Below, one piece after another: positions 1 through 8,087 of a stretch of 64,000 bases of DNA (the stretch's first letter is position 1; each line of letters starts with the position of its first letter). The notes beneath the pieces are model-generated. The model did not search any database. It worked only from the letters and a program-made list of their open reading frames with translations, and was not told the origin of the DNA. Source of the DNA: Candidatus Saccharimonadota bacterium (GTDB lineage Bacteria; Patescibacteriota; Saccharimonadia; Saccharimonadales; Saccharimonadaceae); assembly GCA_030537075.1 (NCBI GenBank), contig JAUNOS010000003.1:62001-126000 (forward strand), in the 5' to 3' direction. The position numbers were made by a program, and so were the translations under genes.

Positions 1-392
1 AAGATAATCCATAATGATAACATAAGGAGTGTGAATAGCCAGATAATAACCGCACACCCGATGAGACTGGAGTGCCCAAAGCGCTGCCGTAAGGAAGAAG
101 TGGTATGCGGACGAAGGGGTGATTGGCTCGTGACAGGGGTGCTCCTCGCTAAGAATGCTCCCCATGCGGCACCAAGGAGCATTAGTGTGCCTATGATGAA
201 AAGTGGCCAGCGCCAGCTATTTGTAGTTTGCGGTGGCGCCATGCAGCAGCCCCATGTTTCATTGGGCCGTGCTGGGTCGAAGGGGTCGGGGAGAAGCTCG
301 CTGCTATTGCTCAGTGCGATCATTCCGACGCCAAGGATAGTTACGAAGCCGAGTATCATGCTGACGTGTAGCCGCGATATGCTTAATTTCAT
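1..392 (-). CDS. Partial small membrane protein (C-terminus off the left edge)
   Basis: The minus strand is open from an ATG at 392 to the window edge (130 codons, no stop seen). The start is supported by a strong Shine-Dalgarno (AAGGAGG) and a minus-strand extended -10 (TGGTATACT, -10 hexamer at 420-425). The protein has an N-terminal hydrophobic segment (about residues 10-27), a Cys-containing loop (WGCCMAPP), a second membrane segment (about 63-80) and a third starting near 113. I do not recognise the family. It is divergent from ftsE and shares the short promoter region with it. Confidence 0.6.
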   Translation of the reverse strand, partial: MKLSISRLHVSMILGFVTILGVGMIALSNSSELLPDPFDPARPNETWGCCMAPPQTTNSWRWPLFIIGTLMLLGAAWGAFLARSTPVTSQSPLRPHTTSSLRQRFGHSSLIGCAVIIWLFTLLMLSLWII

Positions 393-419
393 CCTAACCT
401 CCTTGATGATATGCCCTCT

Positions 420-490
420 AGTATACCATAAAAATGCCCTTGCCGTATAACGCTCGCGCTTTTTCCCAAAAGCTGGTATACTAGACCCAT
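420..490. promoter_or_regulatory. Divergent promoters between the membrane gene and ftsE
   Basis: Rightward: extended -10 TGGTATACT (hexamer 477-482), 8 nt before the ftsE ATG, so the ftsE message is probably leaderless or nearly so. Leftward: TGGTATACT on the minus strand (hexamer 420-425), about 28 nt before the SD-preceded ATG at 392. The two genes therefore appear to use different initiation modes. Confidence 0.55.
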
Positions 491-1174
491 ATGATTCTGT
501 TAGATAGGGTAACCAAGACATATAACAAGACGAGCAAGCCAGCCCTGAACCGCGTCAGTGTGCATGTTAGTGCGGGTGAGTTTGTCATTCTCGTGGGGAC
601 ATCTGGCGCAGGTAAGTCGACACTTCTCAAGCTCCTGACACGCGAAGAAAAGCCAAGCTCGGGGAAGATCGTCGTCGGCGGCATCGATTATGACACGTTG
701 AAGGATAAGCACATCCCTATGCTGCGCCGTAAGATCGGGGTGGTGTTTCAGGACTTTAAGTTGCTACCGAACCGCACTGTTTTCGAAAACGTCGCTTTTG
801 CGCTCGAGATCGCCGGTATGACGAACCGCGAGATCAAATCGACCGTCCCAAAAGTCATCGAACTTGTCGGTCTAAAGGGCAAGGAGAAGAGCTTTCCGCA
901 CCAGCTCTCTGGTGGTGAGCGCCAGCGGGTGGCTATCGCACGTGCGGTGGTGCGTCAGCCGAAGATTTTGATCGCTGATGAGCCGACCGGAAACCTCGAC
1001 CCAAAGCACTCGTGGGATATCGTGCGCCTGCTAGAGAAGATCAACAAATACGGCACGACGGTGCTTCTGACAACGCATAATGTAGAGATTGTGAACAAGT
1101 TGAAACGCCGCGTCATCACCATCGACCATGGTAAAATTACCTCTGATCAAGCGAAGGGGAGTTATAAGCAATGA
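491..1174 (+). CDS. ftsE: Cell division ATP-binding protein FtsE
   Basis: ABC-transporter ATPase of 227 aa, the usual FtsE length. Visible motifs are Walker A (GTSGAGKST, about residues 37-45), Q-loop (VVFQDFKLLP), signature LSGGERQRVAIARA, Walker B (ILIADEPTGNLD) and the switch His (TTHN). FtsE pairs with FtsX at the division site and drives a peptidoglycan hydrolase activator from the cytoplasm. The last codons overlap the ftsX ATG by 4 nt (ATGA), so the two are translationally coupled. The C-terminal about 20 residues are Lys-rich. Confidence 0.95.
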   Translation: MILLDRVTKTYNKTSKPALNRVSVHVSAGEFVILVGTSGAGKSTLLKLLTREEKPSSGKIVVGGIDYDTLKDKHIPMLRRKIGVVFQDFKLLPNRTVFENVAFALEIAGMTNREIKSTVPKVIELVGLKGKEKSFPHQLSGGERQRVAIARAVVRQPKILIADEPTGNLDPKHSWDIVRLLEKINKYGTTVLLTTHNVEIVNKLKRRVITIDHGKITSDQAKGSYKQ

Positions 1175-2142
1175 GCCAGCCACGACAACAAAAGCAAAAG
1201 CACGTGAAGCAGCGCCGTCGCCGCATGTTGACTTTCTGGCGAATGTGTCGCTACGGGGTCAATAACTTCAGTCGTAACGCGTGGCTTACCATCGCAGCCA
1301 CGGCAGTGATGGCGGTGACGCTGCTCATTATCTTTATGACTATCGCGGCGCGCCAGGTATTGGTCAGCACTGTCGAGGAAGTATCGCGCAAGACGGAGAT
1401 TTCACTGTATCTGAAGGGTTCGACCGAGCAAAAAATTATCGATGAGATGCGCGACCGTTTGACAAAACTGGATAATGTGACTGGTGTACGCTATATTTCA
1501 CCGCAGGAAGCTCGCCAGGAGCAAATCGAGAGCCTGAAGGGAGACCCAGAGGCACTTGAGGCCATCAAAGAGTCAGAAAACAAGATGCCGGCAACCTTGC
1601 GCGTGACGCTGAAAGACCTCAGTAACCGTGGGGCAGTTGAGCACTTTATCGCCCACGACGAAGCGTATTCGAAGCATAACGACCCGACGAAGAAGCCGTC
1701 GTCTTCAAATGAGCGCCGCTCGGCCATCAATACCATCAGTGGTTGGGTGCGGTTCGCCAGCATCGGCGGCTCGATAGCGACTATCGTCTTCGTCATCATC
1801 TCCTCACTGGTGGTCTTTAACACCATTCGTATGGCAATTTTCCACCGCAAGGATGAGATCCAGATGATGAAGCTCATCGGTGCTGACAGGGGCTTTATCA
1901 GGGGTCCATTTATCGTCGAGGCCATCATGTACGGCTTTATCGCGGCCATCGTCGCGACTGGTGTCGGCTATGGGTTGATCCGCTGGGCGGAGGCGCCGCT
2001 TTCTCGGTGGCTGCCGATGCACGATCTTATCGCGATGACGACTACTTATATCGGCATTATCTTGTTGGCGATGATCGCTGTAGGGTCGCTTATCGGCATC
2101 ATGTCGTCTCTCGTCGCAACGCGCAAGTATCTGAAGTTGTAG
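1171..2142 (+). CDS. ftsX: Cell division protein FtsX
   Basis: 323 aa permease-like protein. After a basic N-terminus, TM1 is at about residues 38-62. An extracellular loop of about 130 residues follows (the FtsX ECD, which contacts the hydrolase activator), then three more TM segments near 197-222, 247-270 and 290-315. This is the expected FtsX topology. It overlaps ftsE by ATGA. The next gene encodes a coiled-coil CHAP protein like the PcsB that streptococcal FtsEX controls, so the three genes are likely one functional unit for septal wall cleavage. Confidence 0.93.
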   Translation: MSQPRQQKQKHVKQRRRRMLTFWRMCRYGVNNFSRNAWLTIAATAVMAVTLLIIFMTIAARQVLVSTVEEVSRKTEISLYLKGSTEQKIIDEMRDRLTKLDNVTGVRYISPQEARQEQIESLKGDPEALEAIKESENKMPATLRVTLKDLSNRGAVEHFIAHDEAYSKHNDPTKKPSSSNERRSAINTISGWVRFASIGGSIATIVFVIISSLVVFNTIRMAIFHRKDEIQMMKLIGADRGFIRGPFIVEAIMYGFIAAIVATGVGYGLIRWAEAPLSRWLPMHDLIAMTTTYIGIILLAMIAVGSLIGIMSSLVATRKYLKL

Positions 2143-2226
2143 TAGCCGTGGGCACCTTACATGGATCAAGTGGGGTATTGTAAAAAATACGGCAGGACGC
2201 CACTGTTGGGGCTTGCTCTGTCTGGC

Positions 2227-2261
2227 TTGACGGTAAAAATTGCTTATGCTACAATTGGGGT
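2227..2261 (+). promoter_or_regulatory. Leaderless promoter of the CHAP hydrolase gene
   Basis: -35 TTGACG (2227-2232), 17-nt spacer, extended -10 TGCTACAAT (hexamer 2250-2255), then exactly 6 nt before the ATG at 2262. Transcription would begin at or next to the A of the ATG. Confidence 0.7.
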
Positions 2262-3392
2262 ATGAAACGACAGTCCACCACACCAGTTTCACCACCTCTC
2301 GCCACCAGAGCGTCTCTCGTGGCTATTAGTGCGGTGGTGCTCGGGGCTGGCATCTTCCAGCTGAGCCCTCATGTCTTTGCCCGTGACTACGAGGCGGAAA
2401 TTAGAAATCTTGAGCAGCAAGAAGCGGCTGCGCGTCGCGAGGCAGACCGCCTGGGCGCCATGGCGGCGACCCTGGAAGAGGAGTTGGGCCGCATCAACGG
2501 TCAGATCTCGGCCATCCAGGCACAGATAGAGGCGAAGCAGAAGGAGTTAGACAAGCTCGCAGCTGATATCAAGAAGAGCAAGGAAGCCATTCAGAAAAAT
2601 CGTCGGGCCATGGGGCAGATTTTGTCCGATATGTACGTCGATGATCAGATTTCACCCCTGGAAATGCTGGCCAGCTCCGAGTCTATCGGTGACTTTATCG
2701 ACAAGCAAGAGCAACGCAGTAGTCTTCGCTCATCGCTGAATGATAAGATCAAGGAGATCAAGCAGCTGCAGGCGAAGCTGGAAGAGGACAAGAAGAAGGT
2801 CGAGCGGGCGCTGGCGGACCAGAAGTCACAGCGGGCGCAGTTGGCAGTGAAAGAGGCCGAGCAGCAAAAACTGGTGAGCGACACGAAGAATGACCAAAAT
2901 AACTATGCAGCACTGGCTGCAGAGCGTAACAGTCGCGCAGCGCAGGTGCGGGCCGAGCAGGCAGCGGCAAACCGTCGAGCGACTGGGGTGAATATCCCAG
3001 CGGGCACGCCAGGCGGTGGTGGCTATCCTGGAGTCTGGGCAAATGCGCCACTGGATGCCTATGTTGACCCTTGGGGACTCTACACTCGTGAGTGTGTGAG
3101 TTATGTTGCATGGAAGATTCACAGTACTGGGCGCTATGTGCCGCACTTTAACGGTGCGGGAAACGCCAACCAGTGGCCAACAACGGCGGCTGCACATGGC
3201 ATCAGGAGTGGCTCGACACCAAAGGTTGGCTCGGCGGCAGTGATGTATGTTGGCGTCTATGGTCATGTGATGTATGTTGAGTCAGTGAACGGTGATGGCA
3301 CTATTACCGTAAGTGACTACAACCTGGCATGGGATGGCTTGTACCGCAAATATACTCGTTCAGCAGCTGGTCTGACGTACGTCTACTTCTAA
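2262..3392 (+). CDS. Secreted coiled-coil CHAP peptidoglycan hydrolase (PcsB-like)
   Basis: 376 aa. A Sec signal/anchor at about residues 15-40 is followed by a long charged coiled coil (about 42-235, rich in E, K, Q, A), a Gly-rich linker and a C-terminal CHAP domain (about 255-376). The likely catalytic Cys is C278 (TRECVSYVAW) and the His is H335 (YGHVMYVE). This architecture matches PcsB/EnvC-type partners of FtsEX, in which the coiled coil docks on FtsX and the CHAP domain cuts stem peptides. It lies directly downstream of ftsEX but has its own promoter and a terminator behind it. The exact bond cleaved cannot be read from the sequence. Confidence 0.88.
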   Translation: MKRQSTTPVSPPLATRASLVAISAVVLGAGIFQLSPHVFARDYEAEIRNLEQQEAAARREADRLGAMAATLEEELGRINGQISAIQAQIEAKQKELDKLAADIKKSKEAIQKNRRAMGQILSDMYVDDQISPLEMLASSESIGDFIDKQEQRSSLRSSLNDKIKEIKQLQAKLEEDKKKVERALADQKSQRAQLAVKEAEQQKLVSDTKNDQNNYAALAAERNSRAAQVRAEQAAANRRATGVNIPAGTPGGGGYPGVWANAPLDAYVDPWGLYTRECVSYVAWKIHSTGRYVPHFNGAGNANQWPTTAAAHGIRSGSTPKVGSAAVMYVGVYGHVMYVESVNGDGTITVSDYNLAWDGLYRKYTRSAAGLTYVYF

Positions 3393-3414
3393 TCTTCGCT
3401 CCATAGCACACTAC

Positions 3415-3440
3415 AAGCACCACAAAACGTGGTGCTTTTT
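3415..3440 (+). terminator. Rho-independent terminator after the CHAP gene
   Basis: Perfect 9-bp stem (3415-3423 with 3429-3437), loop AAAAC and a run of T. The -10 of the next gene (3445-3450) starts only a few bases after the T-run, so terminator and promoter are packed together. Confidence 0.9.
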
Positions 3441-3456
3441 GTAGTATAATAGACCT

Positions 3457-4635
3457 ATGACAGAGCAAAGAGGGGGACAAAAAGCAGGCTTATTAGTGGC
3501 CGGGCTGGTGATAGCTATCGTTAGTTTTGTGGCCGGAACGCGAGCGGATGAATTATGGGCGCATATCGGACCGATGTTCGGCGTGCGGACGGCGACGGGA
3601 TCGCTGGAGCTGGCGAATGTCCAAAAGGTGTATCGCGAATTAAAAGCAAATTACGACGGGGAGCTGGACAGCCAGGCGCTGATGCACGGTGCGGCACGCG
3701 GTATGGTGGCAGCAGCGGGCGACCCCTATACCGCCTATCTTGACCCTAAAGAGGCCGAGGAGTTTCAGCGGAGTTTGAACGGTAAGATCGGTGGCGGTAT
3801 CGGTGCAGAAATTGGCAAGCGCCATGATGTGCCGACTATTATCCGACCGCTAAATAACAGCCCCGCTCAGAAGGCTGGTGTCATGGCGGGCGATGTCATC
3901 GCTCAAGTGAACGATGTGCCTGTGACCCGAGAGATGACAGTCGACCAGGTAGTGCAGAAGATTCGTGGCGAGGCGGGGACAACCGTCAAGCTAGTCTTGG
4001 TTCGCCAGGGGGAGCGTAAAGAGTTCACTATGACACGCGAAGAAGTGGTCGCACCTGCTGTCGAATGGCGTGTCGATGGCCAGGTCGGTATCATGACGGT
4101 GCGCCAGTTTAACAATGACACCGGTAAGTTGTCACGGCAGGCGGCGGAGGCTTTTCGTGCGGCTAATGTGACACGGGTGGTGCTGGATCTGCGCGGAAAC
4201 CCTGGGGGTACCGTGGAGGCTGCGCGGGCGCTCACCGGTCTGTGGCTCGACAAGAAAGAGATCATGACGCAGCGCCGTGGCGAGACGGTCGTGGGACGCG
4301 AGACGTCCTTCGGTGTGCCGCTACTGACTGACATAAAGACGGTGGTATTGGTAAATGAGGGGAGTGCCAGTGCTAGTGAGATCGTGGCTGGGGCTTTGAA
4401 AGATTACCAAAAAGCGACATTGGTCGGTGAAAAAACCTACGGCAAGGGTAGTGTGCAGCGTCCACTGACACTGGATGGTGGTGCGGTGCTGAAGGTAACG
4501 GAGGCGCGCTGGTACACGCCGCACGGCAAGAATATCGATAAAGAGGGTATCACCCCAGATGTGGTGGTGGTCATGACGAGCGATGATTATAATAATGAGC
4601 GAGATCCGCAGCTTGAACGGGCATTGCAGCTGTAA
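3457..4635 (+). CDS. C-terminal processing peptidase, family S41 (CtpA/CtpB-like)
   Basis: 392 aa periplasmic or cell-surface serine protease. There is an N-terminal TM/signal (about residues 11-28), a helical domain, a PDZ domain (about 105-195, GGGIGAEIG ... GVMAGDVIAQVN) and an S41 catalytic core with DLRGNPGG, EGSASASEIVAG (nucleophile Ser region) and EKTYGKGSVQ (general-base Lys), the Ser/Lys dyad motifs of the family. The -10 TATAAT at 3445-3450 is 6 nt before the ATG. Likely roles are processing of secreted or wall-associated proteins; the substrate is unknown. Confidence 0.92.
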   Translation: MTEQRGGQKAGLLVAGLVIAIVSFVAGTRADELWAHIGPMFGVRTATGSLELANVQKVYRELKANYDGELDSQALMHGAARGMVAAAGDPYTAYLDPKEAEEFQRSLNGKIGGGIGAEIGKRHDVPTIIRPLNNSPAQKAGVMAGDVIAQVNDVPVTREMTVDQVVQKIRGEAGTTVKLVLVRQGERKEFTMTREEVVAPAVEWRVDGQVGIMTVRQFNNDTGKLSRQAAEAFRAANVTRVVLDLRGNPGGTVEAARALTGLWLDKKEIMTQRRGETVVGRETSFGVPLLTDIKTVVLVNEGSASASEIVAGALKDYQKATLVGEKTYGKGSVQRPLTLDGGAVLKVTEARWYTPHGKNIDKEGITPDVVVVMTSDDYNNERDPQLERALQL

Positions 4636-4674
4636 ATGCTTGTGCTTTCTGAAGAATCTCGGTAAGATAGAGGT

Positions 4675-5055
4675 ATGGGAAAGAAGAAAATTTTACTAGT
4701 TGAAGACGATACTGCGCTCGCCGCTGTGTATCGGGCGCGACTCGAACTCGAAGGGTTTGACATTCGCGAGGTAAATAATGGTGAAGAGGCGCTGTCGACG
4801 ACCATCGAGTATAAGCCTGACTTGATTTTGCTGGATGCGATGATGCCAAAAATTAGCGGCTTTGATGTGCTAGATATCCTGCGCAACACGCCAGAAACGA
4901 CAAATGTGCGCGTTATCATGCTGACGGCGCTGAGTCAGCAGAAGGACAGGGAACGCGCCGAAGGCCTGGGCGTGGATGAGTACCTGGTGAAATCTCAAGT
5001 AGTCATCGGTGACGTGGTGGCCCGCATCAAGCATCATTTGGGCATCGCGGAGTAG
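4675..5055 (+). CDS. Receiver-only response regulator (CheY-like)
   Basis: 126 aa, a single REC domain with acidic pocket D11/D12, phospho-acceptor D54 (LILLDAMMP) and the conserved Lys in YLVKSQ. No DNA-binding or enzymatic output domain is present. It is closely related to the REC domain encoded at 55872-56855: both share the MMPKISGFD..LDILR block and YLVKSQV. That suggests paralogues talking to similar kinases. No kinase gene is adjacent. -10 TAAGAT (4663-4668) is 6 nt before the ATG. Confidence 0.9.
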   Translation: MGKKKILLVEDDTALAAVYRARLELEGFDIREVNNGEEALSTTIEYKPDLILLDAMMPKISGFDVLDILRNTPETTNVRVIMLTALSQQKDRERAEGLGVDEYLVKSQVVIGDVVARIKHHLGIAE

Positions 5056-5077
5056 GTTTTCGCCGGCTGAAGCATAG

Positions 5078-5104
5078 ACGTCAACCAGTAAAGGTTGACG
5101 TTTT
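5078..5104 (+). terminator. Rho-independent terminator after the response regulator
   Basis: Perfect 9-bp stem (5078-5086 with 5093-5101), 6-nt loop, followed by T-run. Confidence 0.88.
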
Positions 5105-5132
5105 GCTTATTTTTTGGTATAATTATGAGTAT

Positions 5133-5747
5133 ATGGCTGTTCATCGACATGAATTATCATGGCCCCTTCTGGAACAGGAGGGGGTGGCTGATCGGTCGGT
5201 GGCGCATCTGAAGACGCTGTTTGCGGCGCCAGTTGCTCTGGCCCCAGATCGCTTTGGTAATCGCCAAGATCAACGGACAAAGGTGACGCCCGAGGGGGTG
5301 CAGCTTGCACGAGACGTGCAGGCGCAGTGCCATCCATTGTTTCGCTGGGTGATGGAAGAATATATGACGACACATCATCGGCCAGATGGTGATGCGGTGT
5401 GTGCAGTGCATGAAGAAGATGAGCTGCGCGTAGTGCTGGGTATGATGTTGCTGGATGAACTTGATAGATTGGCTGAAGGAGGGCAATTGCCGGAACGGGT
5501 GCGCTACCAGGAAATAACAAAGCAGATCAATCATGCTGGCTACCCTGACAAAGTGGAGAGTAGAGAGGCAGCGGCGCTGATAGCCCTATCACTGTTGGAC
5601 GGGACATTTCAACCCGTGCGTGGTGGTGATGAGATTGTAGTTGATGCCGACGGAGAGGTGAGGCAAGGTCAGCACCGTGCGGCGGCGCTGATGGCCCTTG
5701 GGCTGTGGGGGCAGTCGAGCGTGGCTCAGCAGGTAGGCTATCGATAA
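5133..5747 (+). CDS. Hypothetical protein with a ParB-like C-terminal motif
   Basis: 204 aa from the ATG at 5133, chosen because an extended -10 (TGGTATAAT, hexamer 5118-5123) ends 9 nt upstream; codons 5' of it lie in the promoter. The protein is acidic with no membrane segment. Near the C-terminus the stretch VVDADGEVRQGQHRAAAL resembles the G-x-H-R-x-x-A motif of ParB/sulfiredoxin-like domains, but nothing else supports that fold. I do not recognise the family. Confidence 0.65.
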   Translation: MAVHRHELSWPLLEQEGVADRSVAHLKTLFAAPVALAPDRFGNRQDQRTKVTPEGVQLARDVQAQCHPLFRWVMEEYMTTHHRPDGDAVCAVHEEDELRVVLGMMLLDELDRLAEGGQLPERVRYQEITKQINHAGYPDKVESREAAALIALSLLDGTFQPVRGGDEIVVDADGEVRQGQHRAAALMALGLWGQSSVAQQVGYR

Positions 5748-5749
5748 GA

Positions 5750-5786
5750 AATTGCCCCTCAGATATCATCTAAGGGGTAATTTTTA
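5750..5786. terminator. Bidirectional terminator between convergent genes
   Basis: 10-bp stem (5750-5759 with 5773-5782, one G-U pair) flanked by T-run on the right and A-run on the left, so it can stop both the 5133 gene and rpmA. Confidence 0.8.
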
Positions 5787-5800
5787 TCTTGACGTATGAG

Positions 5801-6073
5801 TTAGTCCACGCACACCTGGGTGCGGCGCTGGGTCTGGCCAGTAAACTTGGCCTTTTTGACCTGCTTGAAGCTGACGACACCGTCTTTGGCGGCATGAATG
5901 GTGTAGTTGCGGCTCATGTAGGTGCCATCACCAGCGATCTTCGTCGCACCGGTCTGGCGCACGAGGACCTCGCCGGCTGATACTTTCTGGCCACCGAAGC
6001 GCTTGACGCCCAGACGCTGGCCAGGGTTGTTGTGGATGTTCTTACTTGAACCACCAGCTTTGACTTTTGACAT
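5801..6073 (-). CDS. rpmA: 50S ribosomal protein bL27
   Basis: 90 aa. It has the bL27 signature KAGGSSKN near the N-terminus, RLGVKRFGGQ and AGEVLVRQ, then a diverged C-terminus ending in a basic tail. bL27 sits at the peptidyl-transferase centre; its N-terminus contacts the P-site tRNA. It is encoded alone rather than with rplU. The start is supported by an SD (AAGGAG, 6079-6084) and a minus -10 TATACT (6111-6116), giving a leader of roughly 30 nt, unlike most genes here. Confidence 0.93.
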   Translation of the reverse strand: MSKVKAGGSSKNIHNNPGQRLGVKRFGGQKVSAGEVLVRQTGATKIAGDGTYMSRNYTIHAAKDGVVSFKQVKKAKFTGQTQRRTQVCVD

Positions 6074-6179
6074 GGTAACTCCTTAAATTTACTAAAAACT
6101 AATCTGTCTCAGTATAGCGAAGGCGGCGTGAAAAGTCAAGCATATGTACAGAATAATTTTTACATGGTATAATAGAGTA

Positions 6180-6868
6180 ATGACGAGACGAGGCAATGAT
6201 GAAGTGCCACGACGAGTGGCAGAATGCTCACCTCAAGAGCGGGGAGAGGTACCCGAAGTCGCTAGGGGCAACACGCTGACGCGCCGCGCCGTTGCTTTGG
6301 GGCTTTAGTCGTCGGCGGTGGGCTTATCGGCTGCGATGCACTGTCTCGATGTCACCCGGACCGGCAACCACCGCATAGTCAGCCAGCTGACTGGGGTCGT
6401 ATCAGTAAGATTGCCTATAAGCGGCTGCGGGCAGGGGAGCCGCTGAGGTCAAGTGATATTGAGGATCCAGAGGAAAATATCACGGCAAGAGAGGCGATGC
6501 GGCTACCGAATGATGCATCGGGTGAGGCTGAGCTGACGCGTATCCTTGACTCTATGGACACACGGTTGTTCTCGGATGGGCGCGGCGGCGCTGATGCGAA
6601 AAGGGCGGCGTGGATGCGGCCGCATGTCGTGATGGTGACGGCGGCACTGAACTGGGAGCGCTGCGGGCTCGACCTGGCAGTGCTGGCCGAGAGGTTCGAG
6701 AGATTTGAGCGTCTGGGAGTGCGGCTGCCGGGCGACCAGTTGGCGGATAAGGCACATCGACAGATGGCGGGTATGGCAGATGAAGTCCAGCGCCAGCTCG
6801 GGGCGTGGTGGGATGTCCATCCACGGGAGCCATTGCTCATGCTGGATGCTAAGACGCAGCCCGAATAG
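6180..6868 (+). pseudogene. Exported or lipoprotein-like protein gene broken by a -1 frameshift
   Basis: The promoter is textbook for this genome: TGGTATAAT (hexamer 6168-6173), 6 nt, ATG 6180. The frame from this ATG ends at TAG 6306-6308 after 42 codons, just inside a hydrophobic segment (TRRAVALGL). The following frame is open from 6302 to 6868. Restoring one G in the run at 6299-6302 would read RRAVALGALVVGGGLIGCDA, a signal peptide with a plausible lipobox (LIGC), continuing into a soluble domain of about 190 aa (total about 229 aa). The family is unknown. It could be a real mutation or an assembly indel in a short G tract. The 3' end overlaps the convergent methyltransferase gene by 20 bp. 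Confidence 0.7.
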
Positions 6869-8045
6869 GGCGTAAGATGAGTAGCTGCCGGGCGACCACT
6901 TGGCCGTCGCGGTGGTAGAGGAGCGGCTGGTGGTTGAGCGATTCATAGCCGAGTCGCGACAGCTGTTTAACGAGCGGCAGATGGGTAAAAGTATCGTCAA
7001 CTCCTTGCCAGGCAGGCACGGCGATACAGAGGCGGGCATGCGCCGGTAGCTGAGGATGTAAATTGGTCAAAAAATGAGTGATGATATGGTTACAATTGCC
7101 GACAACCTCGGCAAGCTTCGCTGGAGCGGGTGGTGCTGAAAATGGCTGACCGAGGTAGGTTTCGCAGACAACTGCGTCGATAGGGTGGGGTGATGTCCAT
7201 TGATGTGACATAGCATCGCCTTGAGTGACGGTGAGAATATTGCCAGTCGTATGATGGGTCGCCTGGAGCCAGGCGAGATTTTCCTGGGTGTAATCAACCA
7301 TCTTTTGGCTAAGGTCGGAGCCGATGACGGTGTAGCCTTTCAGGAGCGCTTCTTGCAGGACGGTGCCAGTGCCGCAAAAGGGGTCGAGGATCGTGGCAGG
7401 GGCTGGTAGGTTGCCTTGGGGGCCAAGTGCCAGATTGAGCATCATCTGGGCTAATTTCGGCGGCAGCATACCGACAAAGGCGTCCCGCCGTGGGCGCTGA
7501 CGGTCACGCCGCGTGTAGGCGGTGATGTTTTGCGTGCCGCAGCTTTCGGCGATATAGAGGTGGCGCGGTGTCCGGACGATGAGTAGTTCAATTTTATTGA
7601 CGGCGCGGCCGAGCTTGTTATGGTGTGAGGTAGCGGTCGAGAGGGTAGGTTGGTCGTTTGGCACCAGGCGGAGGCTGACCCCGGTCTTTTTTAAGCGGTT
7701 TTTGAGCAGGAGGCCGATTTTTTGTACGTTGCGCGAGCTGGTCTTAAGACCATAGACACTGATACCGAGGGTCATTTTGCCCTCGCGCTGGCGCCAGGCG
7801 TTCGTGTAGTGGTCGGTGATGAAGCGTGACGCATGCAGCAGCGACGTCTTGTCATCACGCCCCAGCGGGAGGGTCGCCACGACGCGGCCGATTTTCAAGG
7901 TGCCACCCAGCTGGTCGATATCACAGGCGGGGGTATCGATAAGGGCGGCCTGTCGCGAGGCCTGGGTCACCTGCGCCTCGCCGAAGACAGCTGAAAGTTC
8001 AGCGATGGACAGTTCTGGCTGGCGGCCAAGGAGGGCGATAAACAT
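6849..8045 (-). CDS. TRM11-like RNA/DNA methyltransferase
   Basis: 398 aa. The N-terminal half (about residues 1-170) has the THUMP-like layout of Trm11/Trm-G10 tRNA guanosine-N2 methyltransferases. The C-terminal half is a class I SAM methyltransferase with motif I DPFCGTGTVLQEA and post-I VIGSDLSQKM. The usual D/N-P-P-Y/F catalytic motif is replaced by CETYLGQPF, so the exact reaction is uncertain. Start ATG 8045 has TATAAT (minus, 8052-8057) 6 nt upstream, divergent from the 8088 gene. Confidence 0.75.
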   Translation of the reverse strand: MFIALLGRQPELSIAELSAVFGEAQVTQASRQAALIDTPACDIDQLGGTLKIGRVVATLPLGRDDKTSLLHASRFITDHYTNAWRQREGKMTLGISVYGLKTSSRNVQKIGLLLKNRLKKTGVSLRLVPNDQPTLSTATSHHNKLGRAVNKIELLIVRTPRHLYIAESCGTQNITAYTRRDRQRPRRDAFVGMLPPKLAQMMLNLALGPQGNLPAPATILDPFCGTGTVLQEALLKGYTVIGSDLSQKMVDYTQENLAWLQATHHTTGNILTVTQGDAMSHQWTSPHPIDAVVCETYLGQPFSAPPAPAKLAEVVGNCNHIITHFLTNLHPQLPAHARLCIAVPAWQGVDDTFTHLPLVKQLSRLGYESLNHQPLLYHRDGQVVARQLLILRPIRAAS

Positions 8046-8087
8046 AATTTGATTATAGCAAAAAGGGCGTGATATAATGAAATGAGT
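8046..8087. promoter_or_regulatory. Compact divergent promoter pair
   Basis: Within 42 bp lie a leftward TGCTATAAT (hexamer 8052-8057 on the minus strand) and a rightward TGATATAAT (hexamer 8073-8078). The two -10 boxes are back to back and each serves a leaderless or near-leaderless start. Confidence 0.65.

Noticed and set aside
31-450. 139-codon plus-strand ORF at the left edge
   Set aside because: Its translation looks like antisense noise, while the opposite strand has a promoter, an SD and a membrane protein.
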